DNA from: a virus
Reading direction: 5' to 3' (one strand)
DNA: 25,074 nt
Virus record (IMG/VR): IMGVR_UViG_3300046003_007653
Span: 1-25,074 of that record
The position numbers were made by a program, and so were the translations under genes. The notes below the pieces were generated by a model. It saw only the letters and a program-made list of their open reading frames with translations, searched no databases and had not been told where the DNA came from. Shown piece by piece: positions 5,330 to 12,319 of this stretch; position 1 is the first letter of the stretch, and every line of letters begins with the position of its first letter.

Positions 5330-5608
5330 TTATCCCTTTTTGGATACGAGCCGGTAGTGCCGGTTCAGGCGGACATACCCGCGCCTGGGACCGCGGGAGT
5401 CTTCACTGGGCTTGATCCATGTGCGGAACTTCTTGGTCTCCGCCCTGCCCAGTTTCACCAGCAGGTTGAGCTCACGGCAGACGTGATATTTGTTTTTCTT
5501 CAGCTCCGCCGCAATCTGTTCCAGCGTCTGCCAACCGGGCGGGATCTCATCCGCCTCCTGAGAAAATGCTTTTTGGATCGCCTCTGCCCATCCCACCTTG
5601 CCCTTCAC
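5330..5608 (-). CDS. Winged-helix DNA-binding-like protein (92 aa)
   Basis: GTG 5608 overlaps the metallophosphoesterase stop (GTGA). The first residues, WAEAIQKAFSQE and GWQTLEQIAAELKKN, then HVCRELNLLVKLGRAETKKF, have the helix, helix-turn-helix (T-x-x-x-IA-x-x-L) and wing pattern of a small winged-helix protein. The C-terminus is basic (RRGYVRLNRHYRLVSKKG). It may regulate transcription or act in packaging or replication; nothing in the sequence decides. It is the last gene of the rightmost minus-strand run before the switch region. Confidence 0.6.
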   Translation of the reverse strand: MKGKVGWAEAIQKAFSQEADEIPPGWQTLEQIAAELKKNKYHVCRELNLLVKLGRAETKKFRTWIKPSEDSRGPRRGYVRLNRHYRLVSKKG

Positions 5609-6342
5609 AGCGGGAATCTCCACTCCCCTTTCACCGGCGTGGCCAGCCAGGACACGCAGGCGTCCTGGCAAAACTCCCCATAGGCAAAGCCGTGGCCCCA
5701 GCGGTACGTGGCCCGGCGTTGGCGGGCGTAGCCCATGGCCCCGATGTTGGCCAACGTGCCAGTGCAGATCCCCGTGGGCGAACCGATCACGCGGCCCCGG
5801 GCAATCTCTGGCCGGTGCAGATGCGCCATGACGATGGGCTTGCCCAGGGATTCAATCGTGTCCCGCACGGCCGCCTCGGAACACTGGAAGCCGTGCAAAA
5901 AGACCGTGTCGCCCAACAAGGACAGCCCACCCTCGATGTCGTAGGGGTACAGCTGGGCCTTAAGTTTTTTGGCTGCCTGTTCGATTGCCGCAACCCCCTG
6001 CTCCGCCGCATAGGCCACGACCGCGGAGGATGATCTAGTTAGGCCAAAAATTCGGTTCTCGTGGTTCCCGAGGTGGATCCGGGTCACTTCCAGTTCCTTG
6101 AGGTGGGTCATTCCGTGGAGATAATCGTCGGCAAAACTTGCGGTCTTGTCTGGGTCGTCAGGGCTGTGCCTTGCCCCCGCCCTCCAGGCTGCCGTGTCCA
6201 GGAAGTCGCCCAAGTGGATTGTCTCCACCGGACGCCAGCGGGATCTAAAGGATAGAACCTGCTCCCAGGCCTTGCGGTCGATGTGACCGGCGTGGGTGCA
6301 TCCTACCGCCAGCCAGCGCCTCCACTTGCGGACGACGTTCAC
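5605..6342 (-). CDS. Calcineurin-like metallophosphoesterase (245 aa)
   Basis: Dinuclear-metal phosphoesterase motifs are in order: GCTHAGH (residues 14-20), LGDFLD with Asp46, GNHE (92-95), HGF with His150 and AHLH (173-176). Members hydrolyse nucleotide, phosphoprotein or nucleic-acid phosphoesters; phage copies may process DNA ends or nucleotides. The first motif has Cys15 where the family usually has Asp (D-x-H). This either marks a subfamily or weakens one metal site. The start GTG 6342 has only a poor Shine-Dalgarno and is the likeliest because it gives a short N-terminus before the first strand. It overlaps the downstream winged-helix gene by 4 nt. Confidence 0.85.
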   Translation of the reverse strand: MNVVRKWRRWLAVGCTHAGHIDRKAWEQVLSFRSRWRPVETIHLGDFLDTAAWRAGARHSPDDPDKTASFADDYLHGMTHLKELEVTRIHLGNHENRIFGLTRSSSAVVAYAAEQGVAAIEQAAKKLKAQLYPYDIEGGLSLLGDTVFLHGFQCSEAAVRDTIESLGKPIVMAHLHRPEIARGRVIGSPTGICTGTLANIGAMGYARQRRATYRWGHGFAYGEFCQDACVSWLATPVKGEWRFPL

Positions 6343-6368
6343 TTTACACGCGCCTATGTGTCAAAAGT

Positions 6369-6695
6369 TTAGGCCTTGTCCTCGTACCCAGGCAGGCCTT
6401 GGAGGATCTGCAGGATCCGGACGCACGATTCCCGGGCATCCGCGGCGGCCACGGTCTTGTCGTCCGCCCCCTTGAGCGCCAGATCGGCAATCACCGCCAG
6501 CTGCACTTTGTGCGTGTAGACGTAGGAAACCAGATCGACCACCTCGCTGATGGCGTCCGCCCAGCACGGGCGCAGCCACAGTGCCCCGCCGTGCTCCTCC
6601 TGCCCCTTCCGGTACTTGCGGTCAAAATCGCGCAGAAAGGCGTCCTTGATTGAGGCCAGATGGAGCTCGTGCTCCTTGGACATAGGCGATTTCAC
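6369..6695 (-). CDS. MazG-like all-alpha NTP-pyrophosphohydrolase family protein (108 aa)
   Basis: The central segment, KYRKGQEEHGGALWLRP, followed by ADAISEVVDLVSYVYTHK, matches the helical MazG/dUTPase-2 superfamily pattern. The Glu residues (QEEHGG, EVVD) would bind Mg2+. Such proteins remove pyrophosphate from nucleotides, or in phages modulate nucleotide pools or (p)ppGpp. The usual E-x-x-E-x(12-28)-E-x-x-D layout is only partly clear here. GTG 6695 overlaps the endopeptidase stop (GTGA); ATG 6683 is an alternative. The C-terminus (GLPGYEDKA) is acidic. Confidence 0.6.
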   Translation of the reverse strand: MKSPMSKEHELHLASIKDAFLRDFDRKYRKGQEEHGGALWLRPCWADAISEVVDLVSYVYTHKVQLAVIADLALKGADDKTVAAADARESCVRILQILQGLPGYEDKA

Positions 6696-7198
6696 GGCTT
6701 GCGCAGGCCCGCCTTACGGGCCGTTTTGGTAGGTTGTGGCGCGGTTGTGGCCACGCGGATGTTTTGATTGCCGGGAATATCCCGCCAGGTCTTGTAGCGG
6801 CCATCCTGCAGGTGGCCCGTCTCCCAGCTGATCGATGCCAGGTCAAACGTGTGGCCGCATTGTTCCCCCACCTTGTAGGCGGTGGCGTCATCCCAATCGG
6901 CCGAGAAAAGTTTGGGGTCCTTGGCCGTGGGTTTTACCGGCACCCAATCAAACGCCAGCCCGTAGTTGTGGTAGCTCTCCCCGGGCTTGGCCTTGGTGAC
7001 AATCCGGCCGGGCTTGGTCCTACCCTGGGCAAACAGCGCCAGCTGCTCCTCAAAACTGCGGAAACCGCAGTAGATCAGCGGCCGGATCCCCGTCTGCACC
7101 ATTTCATCCAGCCATTGCCTCACCCTCCGCTGAAAGTTTGCCTCCAGCGTGGCGATGGTTTTCAGCGTGCGGTTACTGATCTCCGCCAGCGTGTTCAC
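6692..7198 (-). CDS. Endolysin: M15-family peptidoglycan peptidase (168 aa)
   Basis: The fold of VanY/L-alanyl-D-glutamate endopeptidases is shown by ESYHNYGLAFDW (S-x-H-x2-G-x-A-x-D; His77, Asp84) and WETGHLQ (Glu126, His129). These are the zinc ligands and catalytic acid. A helix with R-x(S)FEEQ-x-LFAQGR precedes them, as in phage A500/T5-type enzymes. It cleaves stem-peptide bonds in peptidoglycan to release progeny. There is no signal peptide, so export needs a holin. The C-terminus from residue 145 is a basic tail (KTARKAGLRKP). GTG 7198 overlaps the lipoprotein stop. Confidence 0.9.
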   Translation of the reverse strand: MNTLAEISNRTLKTIATLEANFQRRVRQWLDEMVQTGIRPLIYCGFRSFEEQLALFAQGRTKPGRIVTKAKPGESYHNYGLAFDWVPVKPTAKDPKLFSADWDDATAYKVGEQCGHTFDLASISWETGHLQDGRYKTWRDIPGNQNIRVATTAPQPTKTARKAGLRKP

Positions 7199-7467
7199 TG
7201 GCGGGCCCGTTCCCGTGCTGTTTCCGCCAGGCTATTAACAACAGTCGACAACGCGCGGGCGTACTGTTTCCGGAAGGCTTCCGGTGGCCGCCCGTATTCC
7301 TTTTCCAGCGCGTCCCATTCTTGCATGAGAGCCTGGACGCTTTCCCTTTCCGGCGCCGGGCCCGAAGCGACTTGGGAGACCGTCGCACAGGCTACCAGCA
7401 GGATCCCCAGACTAAGGACGCTTAAGCCACCAAGAATCGATGTCGCGAAGGCGCTTTTGGCGGTCAT
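7195..7467 (-). CDS. Lysis-region lipoprotein (90 aa), possible outer-membrane spanin
   Basis: ATG 7467 follows AGGAG by 8 nt. The N-terminus, MTAKSAFATSILGGLSVLSL then GILLVAC, is a lipoprotein signal with lipobox L-V-A-C; the acylated Cys is about residue 27. After cleavage a region of about 60 residues remains, with charged helix stretches (EWDALEKEYGR, ARALSTVVNSLAETARERA). Its place directly upstream of the endolysin and its overlap with a membrane-protein gene recall Rz1/o-spanin genes. It could equally be a lipoprotein of another function. The next gene starts on its stop (GTGA). Confidence 0.7.
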   Translation of the reverse strand: MTAKSAFATSILGGLSVLSLGILLVACATVSQVASGPAPERESVQALMQEWDALEKEYGRPPEAFRKQYARALSTVVNSLAETARERARQ

Positions 7468-7570
7468 GTTCGATCTCCTCAAAGCTGCGCTGGAGCGGGC
7501 TTTTGCGTTTTAAAAACCACAGGATCACCGCCACGATCCCGCCCAAAAGAGACAGGGCGGCCGTGAGCAT
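7412..7570 (-). CDS. Small membrane protein, 52 aa, overlapping the lipoprotein gene
   Basis: ATG 7570 is 1 nt after the holin-like stop, and the frame runs to TAG 7412, overlapping the lipoprotein gene by 56 nt in another frame. The product MLTAALSLLGGIVAVILWFL has one N-terminal membrane helix, then KRKS and a charged tail (EEIEHDRQKRLRDIDSWW). The strong positive charge after the helix predicts a cytoplasmic C-terminus, which argues against a typical i-spanin. It is nevertheless the partner position of Rz in Rz/Rz1 pairs. Confidence 0.6.
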   Translation of the reverse strand: MLTAALSLLGGIVAVILWFLKRKSPLQRSFEEIEHDRQKRLRDIDSWWLKRP

Positions 7571-7571
7571 G

Positions 7572-7739
7572 TTATTTGCGCGAAAACTTTTCGAGCCAGG
7601 CGACGATGCGGTACAGCGTCCGCTCCGGCTCCTCGCCCGGGATGAAGGTGGCCAGCAGGGCGGCTGCGCCCAGGAGGGCCGTCAGCGCGCCCAATACACC
7701 CAGCCAATCAATCTTAAGGAGTGCGGTGATAATTTCCAT
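7572..7739 (-). CDS. Holin-like small membrane protein (55 aa)
   Basis: The product starts MEIITALLKIDWLGVLGALT, continues with a hydrophobic helix (about residues 12-33, ALLGAAALLATFIPG) and ends with an amphipathic charged tail (EKFSRK). I recall similar short FIPGE/FSRK proteins in the lysis regions of environmental phages. Size, position before a lipoprotein and endolysin, and topology fit a small holin that permeabilises the inner membrane. The start codon at 7739 is inside a 7-bp hairpin (7737-7755), so translation may be controlled. No strong Shine-Dalgarno is seen. Confidence 0.6.
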   Translation of the reverse strand: MEIITALLKIDWLGVLGALTALLGAAALLATFIPGEEPERTLYRIVAWLEKFSRK

Positions 7740-7755
7740 ACCCGTGCTGGGTATG
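7737..7755 (-). promoter_or_regulatory. Hairpin enclosing the holin-like start codon
   Basis: CATACCC (7737-7743) and GGGTATG (7749-7755) form a perfect 7-bp stem with a 5-nt loop. In the minus-strand mRNA the final ATG of the stem is the start codon of the holin-like gene. The structure would mask the codon and the bases before it, a plausible translational brake on holin synthesis. Confidence 0.45.
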
Positions 7756-7772
7756 TCAAAAGCCGTTGAAAA

Positions 7773-8036
7773 TCAGATGCCCAGCTTGCGGGAGATGACC
7801 GTGCCAAAAGCGGAGGCGGCGGCTGTGACGATTACCCACGCCAGCCACAGCTTGGTCTTAAGCGAGTGTGCATCGGCCTCCAGGGCGGTGACCTGGGCGT
7901 CCAGGTGGGTCAGCTTGGTTTTAAGCAGATCACGGATTTCGCCGATCTGTTCCATGATCCACTTTTGGTTGGCCTCGATCGTCACGATCCGTTTATCCAG
8001 CCCGTGGATGTCGGCTGAAAGGTTCCGCGCCGGCAT
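7773..8036 (-). CDS. Coiled-coil protein with C-terminal membrane anchor (87 aa)
   Basis: I chose ATG 8036 because it follows the upstream gene's stop by 4 nt. The start is MPARNLSADIHGLDKRIVTI. Residues 12-60 are a likely coiled coil (TIEANQKWIMEQIGEI, LDAQVTALEADAHSL). Residues 62-83 form a membrane helix (WLAWVIVTAAASAFGTV), and the end is SRKLGI. It resembles haemolysin-XhlA-like or holin-associated phage proteins in shape. It could act as an antiholin or a lysis accessory at the inner membrane. Confidence 0.65.
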   Translation of the reverse strand: MPARNLSADIHGLDKRIVTIEANQKWIMEQIGEIRDLLKTKLTHLDAQVTALEADAHSLKTKLWLAWVIVTAAASAFGTVISRKLGI

Positions 8037-8040
8037 GGCG

Positions 8041-8175
8041 TCAGATCTCCGCGGTTTCCGCGCCTTCACAGATGCGGACGCACTCCGCCCCGGAGGCGTC
8101 ATAGAAGCGTTCGATGTAGCCTTCCGCGACCAGCCAGTTAATGGCGGCCAAAAAATCTGCGTAGGTGTAGCTCAT
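8041..8175 (-). CDS. Small acidic protein, 44 aa
   Basis: ATG 8175 directly follows the previous stop (TGAATG). The product starts MSYTYADFLAAINWLVAEGY and ends ETAEI. It resembles a short helix-turn-helix-like pair of helices but is too small for a firm call. Support is positional: same strand, abutting genes and GGAGA 9 nt upstream. Unknown function. Confidence 0.5.
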   Translation of the reverse strand: MSYTYADFLAAINWLVAEGYIERFYDASGAECVRICEGAETAEI

Positions 8176-8352
8176 TCACAGATTCTCCGGCATAGATGGT
8201 GCGGTAAAATTTATTAACGAAAGCTCCTCCTCGGTCTTCGCCGCATCAATCTCAGCAAGGCAACGCTCAACTTCCTTTTGGGATGCAATAGCGATCTTTT
8301 GAAGAAATTTAATTCTTGTTTGCAGGATATTCTTTTTTGCGTTTTCTTTCAT
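8176..8352 (-). CDS. Small charged helical protein, 58 aa
   Basis: The product starts MKENAKKNILQTRIKFLQKI and continues with SQKEVERCLAEIDAAKTEEE: two charged helices, perhaps a coiled coil. The base composition is AT-rich like the next gene upstream and unlike the rest. It starts 1 nt after that gene's stop and ends against the next ATG. No family recognised. It may belong with the fibre end as a chaperone-like protein, but that is only inferred from position. Confidence 0.55.
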   Translation of the reverse strand: MKENAKKNILQTRIKFLQKIAIASQKEVERCLAEIDAAKTEEELSLINFTAPSMPENL

Positions 8353-8353
8353 T

Positions 8354-8836
8354 TTATGCTATTGGCCTATAAAGAGTTGCCAGATTTCCATTTTCTATTG
8401 CAACATTAACTCCACCACCAAGACTGGTCTGAACAACGACTATGGATGACTGCAATAAAACATTTCCTATATCAGTAGAAAAATCCGAGGTTGCTACATA
8501 GCAAATCGTCTCTGAGGATGTTTGCCCAGTAATTGCATCAGTAAACGGACCCAAACTATTATCAAGTATAAAACAATCAGACAGCCCAGAATAATATGGT
8601 GAGTCTACATTAACTGCATTTCCAAGATAGTAAGATGCTATATATACAATGTCTGAATAAGAAAATGGATCGGCCCAAGAGCAATCACCAAACAAACTTC
8701 TAAAAGTTTGGTTTTTTTTATATTTTGGAACAAATGCAAGAAGTTGCGTAGTTGTATCTGTTGCTACTGTTGCAAGCCCACACCTATTATCATATTTTCT
8801 TTTGTTTATAGGTATTCCCGATGATCCTATTTTCAT
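8354..8836 (-). CDS. AT-rich protein at the tail-fibre end (160 aa), unknown
   Basis: ATG 8836 overlaps the fibre stop (ATGA). The product starts MKIGSSGIPINKRKYDNRCG. It is rich in Ser, Thr, Tyr, Asp and Asn, with many short strand-like runs (SDIVYIASYYLG, SIVVVQTSLGGGVNVAIENG). It has no signal peptide or membrane helix. The DNA is strikingly AT-rich against its GC-rich neighbours, indicating recent acquisition. As the last gene of the tail module it is a candidate receptor-binding tip or fibre-tip protein, but no domain is recognised. Confidence 0.6.
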   Translation of the reverse strand: MKIGSSGIPINKRKYDNRCGLATVATDTTTQLLAFVPKYKKNQTFRSLFGDCSWADPFSYSDIVYIASYYLGNAVNVDSPYYSGLSDCFILDNSLGPFTDAITGQTSSETICYVATSDFSTDIGNVLLQSSIVVVQTSLGGGVNVAIENGNLATLYRPIA

Positions 8837-10080
8837 GTTATTTCAGTCACCCTAGCCGTTCCTGCCGTTGCAAAAATAGCGTTCACCTGTCCTGTATATT
8901 TATCAATTTCAAGGTAATCACCAGAAAACAGCTTGACCGAATAATTGGTAGTGCTTGCGGTTCCGCTTCCGTATAGAACATGAAGATTGCCTGCGCCCTC
9001 GTTGTAGATGGTCAGAACCTTTCGGTTTGAGTTGGATGCCTTTAGGGTTGATGAAGTAGTGGAAGTGAAATTGGATACTGTTGCCTCCCCTGTTGCACCC
9101 CTATTAGAAACATTAAATGTGCCAGATCCAGCATTCGCAGTAACCGTCCCGCTAATCGTTGGTAGAGAGCCGATGGTGACGGAGTTGCTGACTGTGACGG
9201 TTGCAGAAAGCGGAAGGCTTGGATGATTTATTACTTGAAGTGGCGCGCCATTTGCATCGTCAAAACCAATTCTAACTCCAGTCCCACTATCGGTTAGCGG
9301 TATTGGTGCGTGCTGAGAATTTACATCATCCCACCCGCCTACGGTTAGAAATCCGCTAACTGTAACAGCATTTGAATCAACAAAGGCTCTGGTTCCAACA
9401 ACATTCGCCGTCACCGTCCCGCTGATGGCAGGGAGAGAGCCGATGGTGACGCTGTTGCCGACTGTAACGGTTGCTTGGAAAATTTCAACTGACGGGGAAA
9501 ACACCCTTGCATTTACATAGTTACTTCCACTTTCCAGAGATAACGGATGGCGTGAACCATCAGACCTTGTTCCTACATTAGCATTGAAAGTAACTGATGA
9601 TGCCCCAACCGTCACCGTGCCGGAGATTACAGGAGTAGAATTTGAGATAATGCCTTGAAGCTCGCCATCTGCCCATGAAAAAACACCAGCCCTTACAGGC
9701 TCAACAAGATCAACAAGGGCCGTTGCGGTAAGATTTGAGTTTGCCGTTACTGAGCCACGAACTCCAATGGTTACTGAGTTTAAATTGGACGATGAAAGAT
9801 TCGCCGTCACCGTCCCCGCCACGGTCTGGGTGGAGGCCTGGTCATCATAGAAAATGACCAGCGGGCTGGTGGTCGTCAGCCCGGCGGTGGAGGCGTTCAG
9901 CGTTACCCTTGTATCGGCCCCGGCGGAAACGGTCCCAGTGACGCTGGCGAAATTGTACAGGGTGCGACCGACGCCCGGGGCCACGATCAAAAGGAGCTGA
10001 TCGGCATCAATGTTGACGCCGGTCAGCGTGACCACGTTGGTCGCGGGGCTGTAGCTGTAGTTGGAGACAATTTGCTTCAT
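8833..10080 (-). CDS. Tail fibre / virion surface protein with internal repeats (415 aa)
   Basis: A beta-rich Ser/Thr/Val protein. The N-terminal segment is MKQIVSNYSYSPATNVVTLT. The middle carries repeats of the form ATVTV-x-NSVTIGSLP-x-ISGTVTAN, two nearly identical copies about 90 residues apart and weaker copies elsewhere. The C-terminal about 65 residues (RKVLTIYNEGAGNLHVLYG to TGQVNAIFATAGTARVTEIT) match a small beta-sandwich end domain I know from many phage tail or head-decoration proteins. It is expected to be a structural fibre or baseplate decoration contacting the host. The C-terminal half is more AT-rich than the N-terminal half. Confidence 0.7.
   Translation of the reverse strand: MKQIVSNYSYSPATNVVTLTGVNIDADQLLLIVAPGVGRTLYNFASVTGTVSAGADTRVTLNASTAGLTTTSPLVIFYDDQASTQTVAGTVTANLSSSNLNSVTIGVRGSVTANSNLTATALVDLVEPVRAGVFSWADGELQGIISNSTPVISGTVTVGASSVTFNANVGTRSDGSRHPLSLESGSNYVNARVFSPSVEIFQATVTVGNSVTIGSLPAISGTVTANVVGTRAFVDSNAVTVSGFLTVGGWDDVNSQHAPIPLTDSGTGVRIGFDDANGAPLQVINHPSLPLSATVTVSNSVTIGSLPTISGTVTANAGSGTFNVSNRGATGEATVSNFTSTTSSTLKASNSNRKVLTIYNEGAGNLHVLYGSGTASTTNYSVKLFSGDYLEIDKYTGQVNAIFATAGTARVTEIT
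9134..9204 (-). repeat. Fibre repeat unit, copy A
   Basis: About 71 bp, strongly similar to copy B at 9404-9475. Both encode ATVTV-x-NSVTIGSLP-x-ISGTVTAN in frame. The distance between copies is 270 bp (90 codons), a whole-codon period as expected for a duplicated protein module. Confidence 0.6.
9404..9475 (-). repeat. Fibre repeat unit, copy B
   Basis: Direct-repeat partner of copy A at 9134-9204. Differences are mostly scattered substitutions. The shared CGCCGTCACCGTCCC-type start recurs at about 9803, marking a third, shorter unit. Confidence 0.6.
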
Positions 10081-10100
10081 GGCTTTACCTCAAAATCTTG

Positions 10101-10298
10101 TCATCCAAGGGCAATGGCGTAGGCAATGCCCTCGCCCACGGACAGGGCGCCGATGGAGGATGGGCTGACGGGATCGCTTCCGGTGGTGCTGTGGCTGCTG
10201 GCGTGGGGAACCACGCCGGCCTCGGCGTTGGCGATGGGAGTGCCCACGGCCACGCTGATTTGCGCCGGCCCGGCGATGGTGGCGGAAAGATCGGGCAT
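10101..10298 (-). CDS. Short fibre-linker protein (65 aa)
   Basis: The ATG overlaps the previous stop by 1 nt (TAATG). The product begins MPDLSATIAGPAQISVAVGT and contains HASSHSTTGSDPVSPSSIGA, the H-x3-H-x-x-G-x-D-x-(I/V)-x-P-x-x-IGA tail-fibre motif common to phage fibres. It is probably a short structural segment of the tail tip or a split-off fibre domain. Confidence 0.7.
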   Translation of the reverse strand: MPDLSATIAGPAQISVAVGTPIANAEAGVVPHASSHSTTGSDPVSPSSIGALSVGEGIAYAIALG

Positions 10299-10633
10299 TA
10301 TTCGGTGACCTCGCCGCTGATGGTGACGGAGCCGTTAAGCAGCCGCACCTTGGTGCCGGCACTGGTCGTCAGCAGCAGATCCCACCTGCCCCCGGACAGA
10401 GGCAGGGAGCTGGCGGTGACGGCGGAAAGGGTCAGGGCCAGGACGCCGGCGGTGCCGGTGTTGGTGACGGCGGTGAAGCTGGCCAGCAGGGCGCCGTTAT
10501 AGTCATCCCGGATCTGGGCGGCGGCGGTGGATCCGGCCAGGCTGTAGGTGGCCCCGGTGGAATCCTTGACGGAAACCTGCAAAGCAAGATCCACGCCTTG
10601 TTCAACGGTTAGATTATAGACACCTGCGGCCAC
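10298..10633 (-). CDS. Tail / baseplate protein with beta-sandwich (BppU-N-like) fold (111 aa)
   Basis: The product begins MAAGVYNLTVEQGVDLALQV and continues SVKDSTGATYSLAGSTAAAQ, IRDDYNGALLASF and RWDLLLTTSAGTKVRLLNGSVTIS. This matches the phage pattern 'Y-(D/N)L-x-(I/V)EQG-x-D ... AR-x-QIR-x-x-Y', usually found next to fibre genes and similar to baseplate upper-protein N-domains. The start is GTG 10633, with no clear Shine-Dalgarno. It probably attaches fibres to the tail tip. Confidence 0.7.
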   Translation of the reverse strand: MAAGVYNLTVEQGVDLALQVSVKDSTGATYSLAGSTAAAQIRDDYNGALLASFTAVTNTGTAGVLALTLSAVTASSLPLSGGRWDLLLTTSAGTKVRLLNGSVTISGEVTE

Positions 10634-10654
10634 GGAGGCAGGCGCATGTCAAGG

Positions 10655-11260
10655 CTAGGACGGGTCGCGGAAAGTTTCGGCCGTGATGGTAATGTCGCAG
10701 GTAATGACAACCTGGGTGGACGGATTTTGAGAGGATTTTGCATTGGTGGAAGTACGGGTAAACCCGCCAAAATCCACCGTCAGGCTACCGGTCGTCGGCG
10801 GGCCGGCTGAAGCCTGGGTAAAACCGACATCTTTGTAGCCAGTCCTGATAAACAGATAGTACTGATCGTTAAAAAGGTAGATGGGGAAAACATCGTCAAC
10901 AATTACGCTAAAAAGCCCACCGCCGTCGGGGCTGCCAACGAAGGTCCCCTCAAACGTCCAGGGATTTTCAAGGCAGATAATCCTGCTCATGCGGTCAACC
11001 CCATAGGTGTTGGCCGGAGGAAAAAAAAATTTTTCCAGGGCCACATTTGTGGCCGAGGAGGTGGACGTGCCAAAAAGATCAGTGGCTGTGTATGTGGCCG
11101 AGGCCCGAACGGTGCAAAGCTTCCACATAATGTGCATGGCCTCCTCCAGCGAAAAGCCCCAAAGGTAGGGCTGCTGGCCGTCGACAATAATGGTGGTGGG
11201 ATCGGTTTCGGTGTGCACCTCGCACCCAGAGGGAAAAAGCTGTGGGTAGATAAAGGCCAT
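10655..11260 (-). CDS. Tail-module structural protein (201 aa), family not recognised
   Basis: The product starts MAFIYPQLFPSGCEVHTETD. It is rich in aromatic residues and Thr, with no membrane segment. A stretch, DDVFPIYLFNDQYYLFIRTG, suggests beta strands. The ending TITAETFRDPS is typical of a structural protein. It lies between the two-repeat tail protein upstream and fibre genes downstream, with intergenic gaps of 15-21 nt and no overlap. Likely a distal-tail or baseplate component. Confidence 0.6.
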   Translation of the reverse strand: MAFIYPQLFPSGCEVHTETDPTTIIVDGQQPYLWGFSLEEAMHIMWKLCTVRASATYTATDLFGTSTSSATNVALEKFFFPPANTYGVDRMSRIICLENPWTFEGTFVGSPDGGGLFSVIVDDVFPIYLFNDQYYLFIRTGYKDVGFTQASAGPPTTGSLTVDFGGFTRTSTNAKSSQNPSTQVVITCDITITAETFRDPS

Positions 11261-11275
11261 GAGGGCCTGCCCGGC

Positions 11276-12289
11276 CTACAGCTGCAGGTCTTTGCGGACG
11301 GTGGCGACGACCTGAAGAAGCGTCTGCTTGCGGGAGGATTCAGACAGCTCCACCTCCAGCACGCCGGTGCAGGTGTTGGCGCCGCTTTCCACAAACATCT
11401 GCTCCAGATCCATCCCGCCAAAGGTCACCACGCCCTCGTACCAGGAGGCATATTGGATGCCTGATTTATCCAGCGTAAGCGCGGTGGTGACGTTGGTCAG
11501 GGCCAGCCCGTTCACAAAGCTGATGATGTGGCCACGGCCGGCGGAAACGGCCTGCACGGCAATGTTGGCGCCCAGGCCGGTGACGGCGGAAAGAGCCGTC
11601 TGCAGCGCCAGGCTGGACGCGCCCAGGGACACGGCGGTGGTGGCGTTGGAGCCGTAGACCAGGCTGTAGGATCCGCCGACCGCATCGGATCCAAGGGTGA
11701 GCCGGTAGGTCTCGTTGGCCGAGGCGCTGCCCTCCTGCACCAGCGACAAGGTGACGACGCCGGCCGTGGCGGCGGCGGAAAACGTCAGGGCCGAGACGGC
11801 CGGCTGACGGACCAGCTCCACCAACTGAACGGCGGTGACGCCGGAAGCGGGCGCCTGCAGGGTGCTGACCCGGGCCGAACTGGACGGGAACATGGTGAAG
11901 GTAACCCCGGTCAAGGACAGGGCGGTGTTGGCGGTGGCGGCGGTAATCAGCCAGGCGGATCCGGAGCCCCCGTAGGTGGCCACGGTGACGTTTCCGGCCA
12001 CAGCGGAGACGGCGGTGGCCACGGCAGAGGTGGTGGCGTTGTAGGCAATGGCCTCGGACGTGCCGGTGGAGGTGGTGAGCTTAAACTGGCCCATGGCCGG
12101 ACGGGTGCCGGCGGTCCCAAACACAACCTTGAACGACGGCGCGGAAAGAGAGGTGTCGCCGGCGCCATCCCGGCTATCCACCACCCGCAGGCGAAGGTTG
12201 TAGCTGTCGTTGCGGGAAAAAATCTGGCCACCGCCGGAAATCAGGCCCAGGCCGGAGCCGTCCAGGGTGAGATTAAGATTGGAAGGCAT
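11276..12289 (-). CDS. Tail protein with tandem beta domains (337 aa)
   Basis: The product starts MPSNLNLTLDGSGLGLISGG. Two related internal domains are visible, one around FKLTTSTGTSEAIAYNATTS to GNVTVATYGGSGSAWLITAA, the other around YRLTLGSDAVGGSYSLVYGS to SLALQTALSAVTGLGANIAV. Both follow the pattern 'FTLT-x3-T-x-x-I-x-YNA-x5-A-x-x-AL ... NV-x-V', known from phage and large adhesin-type proteins. The end, ESSRKQTLLQVVATVRKDLQ, differs. Probably a tail-tip or fibre-attachment protein. Confidence 0.65.
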   Translation of the reverse strand: MPSNLNLTLDGSGLGLISGGGQIFSRNDSYNLRLRVVDSRDGAGDTSLSAPSFKVVFGTAGTRPAMGQFKLTTSTGTSEAIAYNATTSAVATAVSAVAGNVTVATYGGSGSAWLITAATANTALSLTGVTFTMFPSSSARVSTLQAPASGVTAVQLVELVRQPAVSALTFSAAATAGVVTLSLVQEGSASANETYRLTLGSDAVGGSYSLVYGSNATTAVSLGASSLALQTALSAVTGLGANIAVQAVSAGRGHIISFVNGLALTNVTTALTLDKSGIQYASWYEGVVTFGGMDLEQMFVESGANTCTGVLEVELSESSRKQTLLQVVATVRKDLQL

Positions 12290-12319
12290 AAATGGATGGG
12301 CCCGGTGTCAAAGCCGGGG

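Noticed and set aside
7412-7570. Classical i-spanin (Rz)
   Set aside because: Charges after the membrane helix predict a cytoplasmic C-terminus, and the tail is too short for a periplasm-spanning coiled coil.
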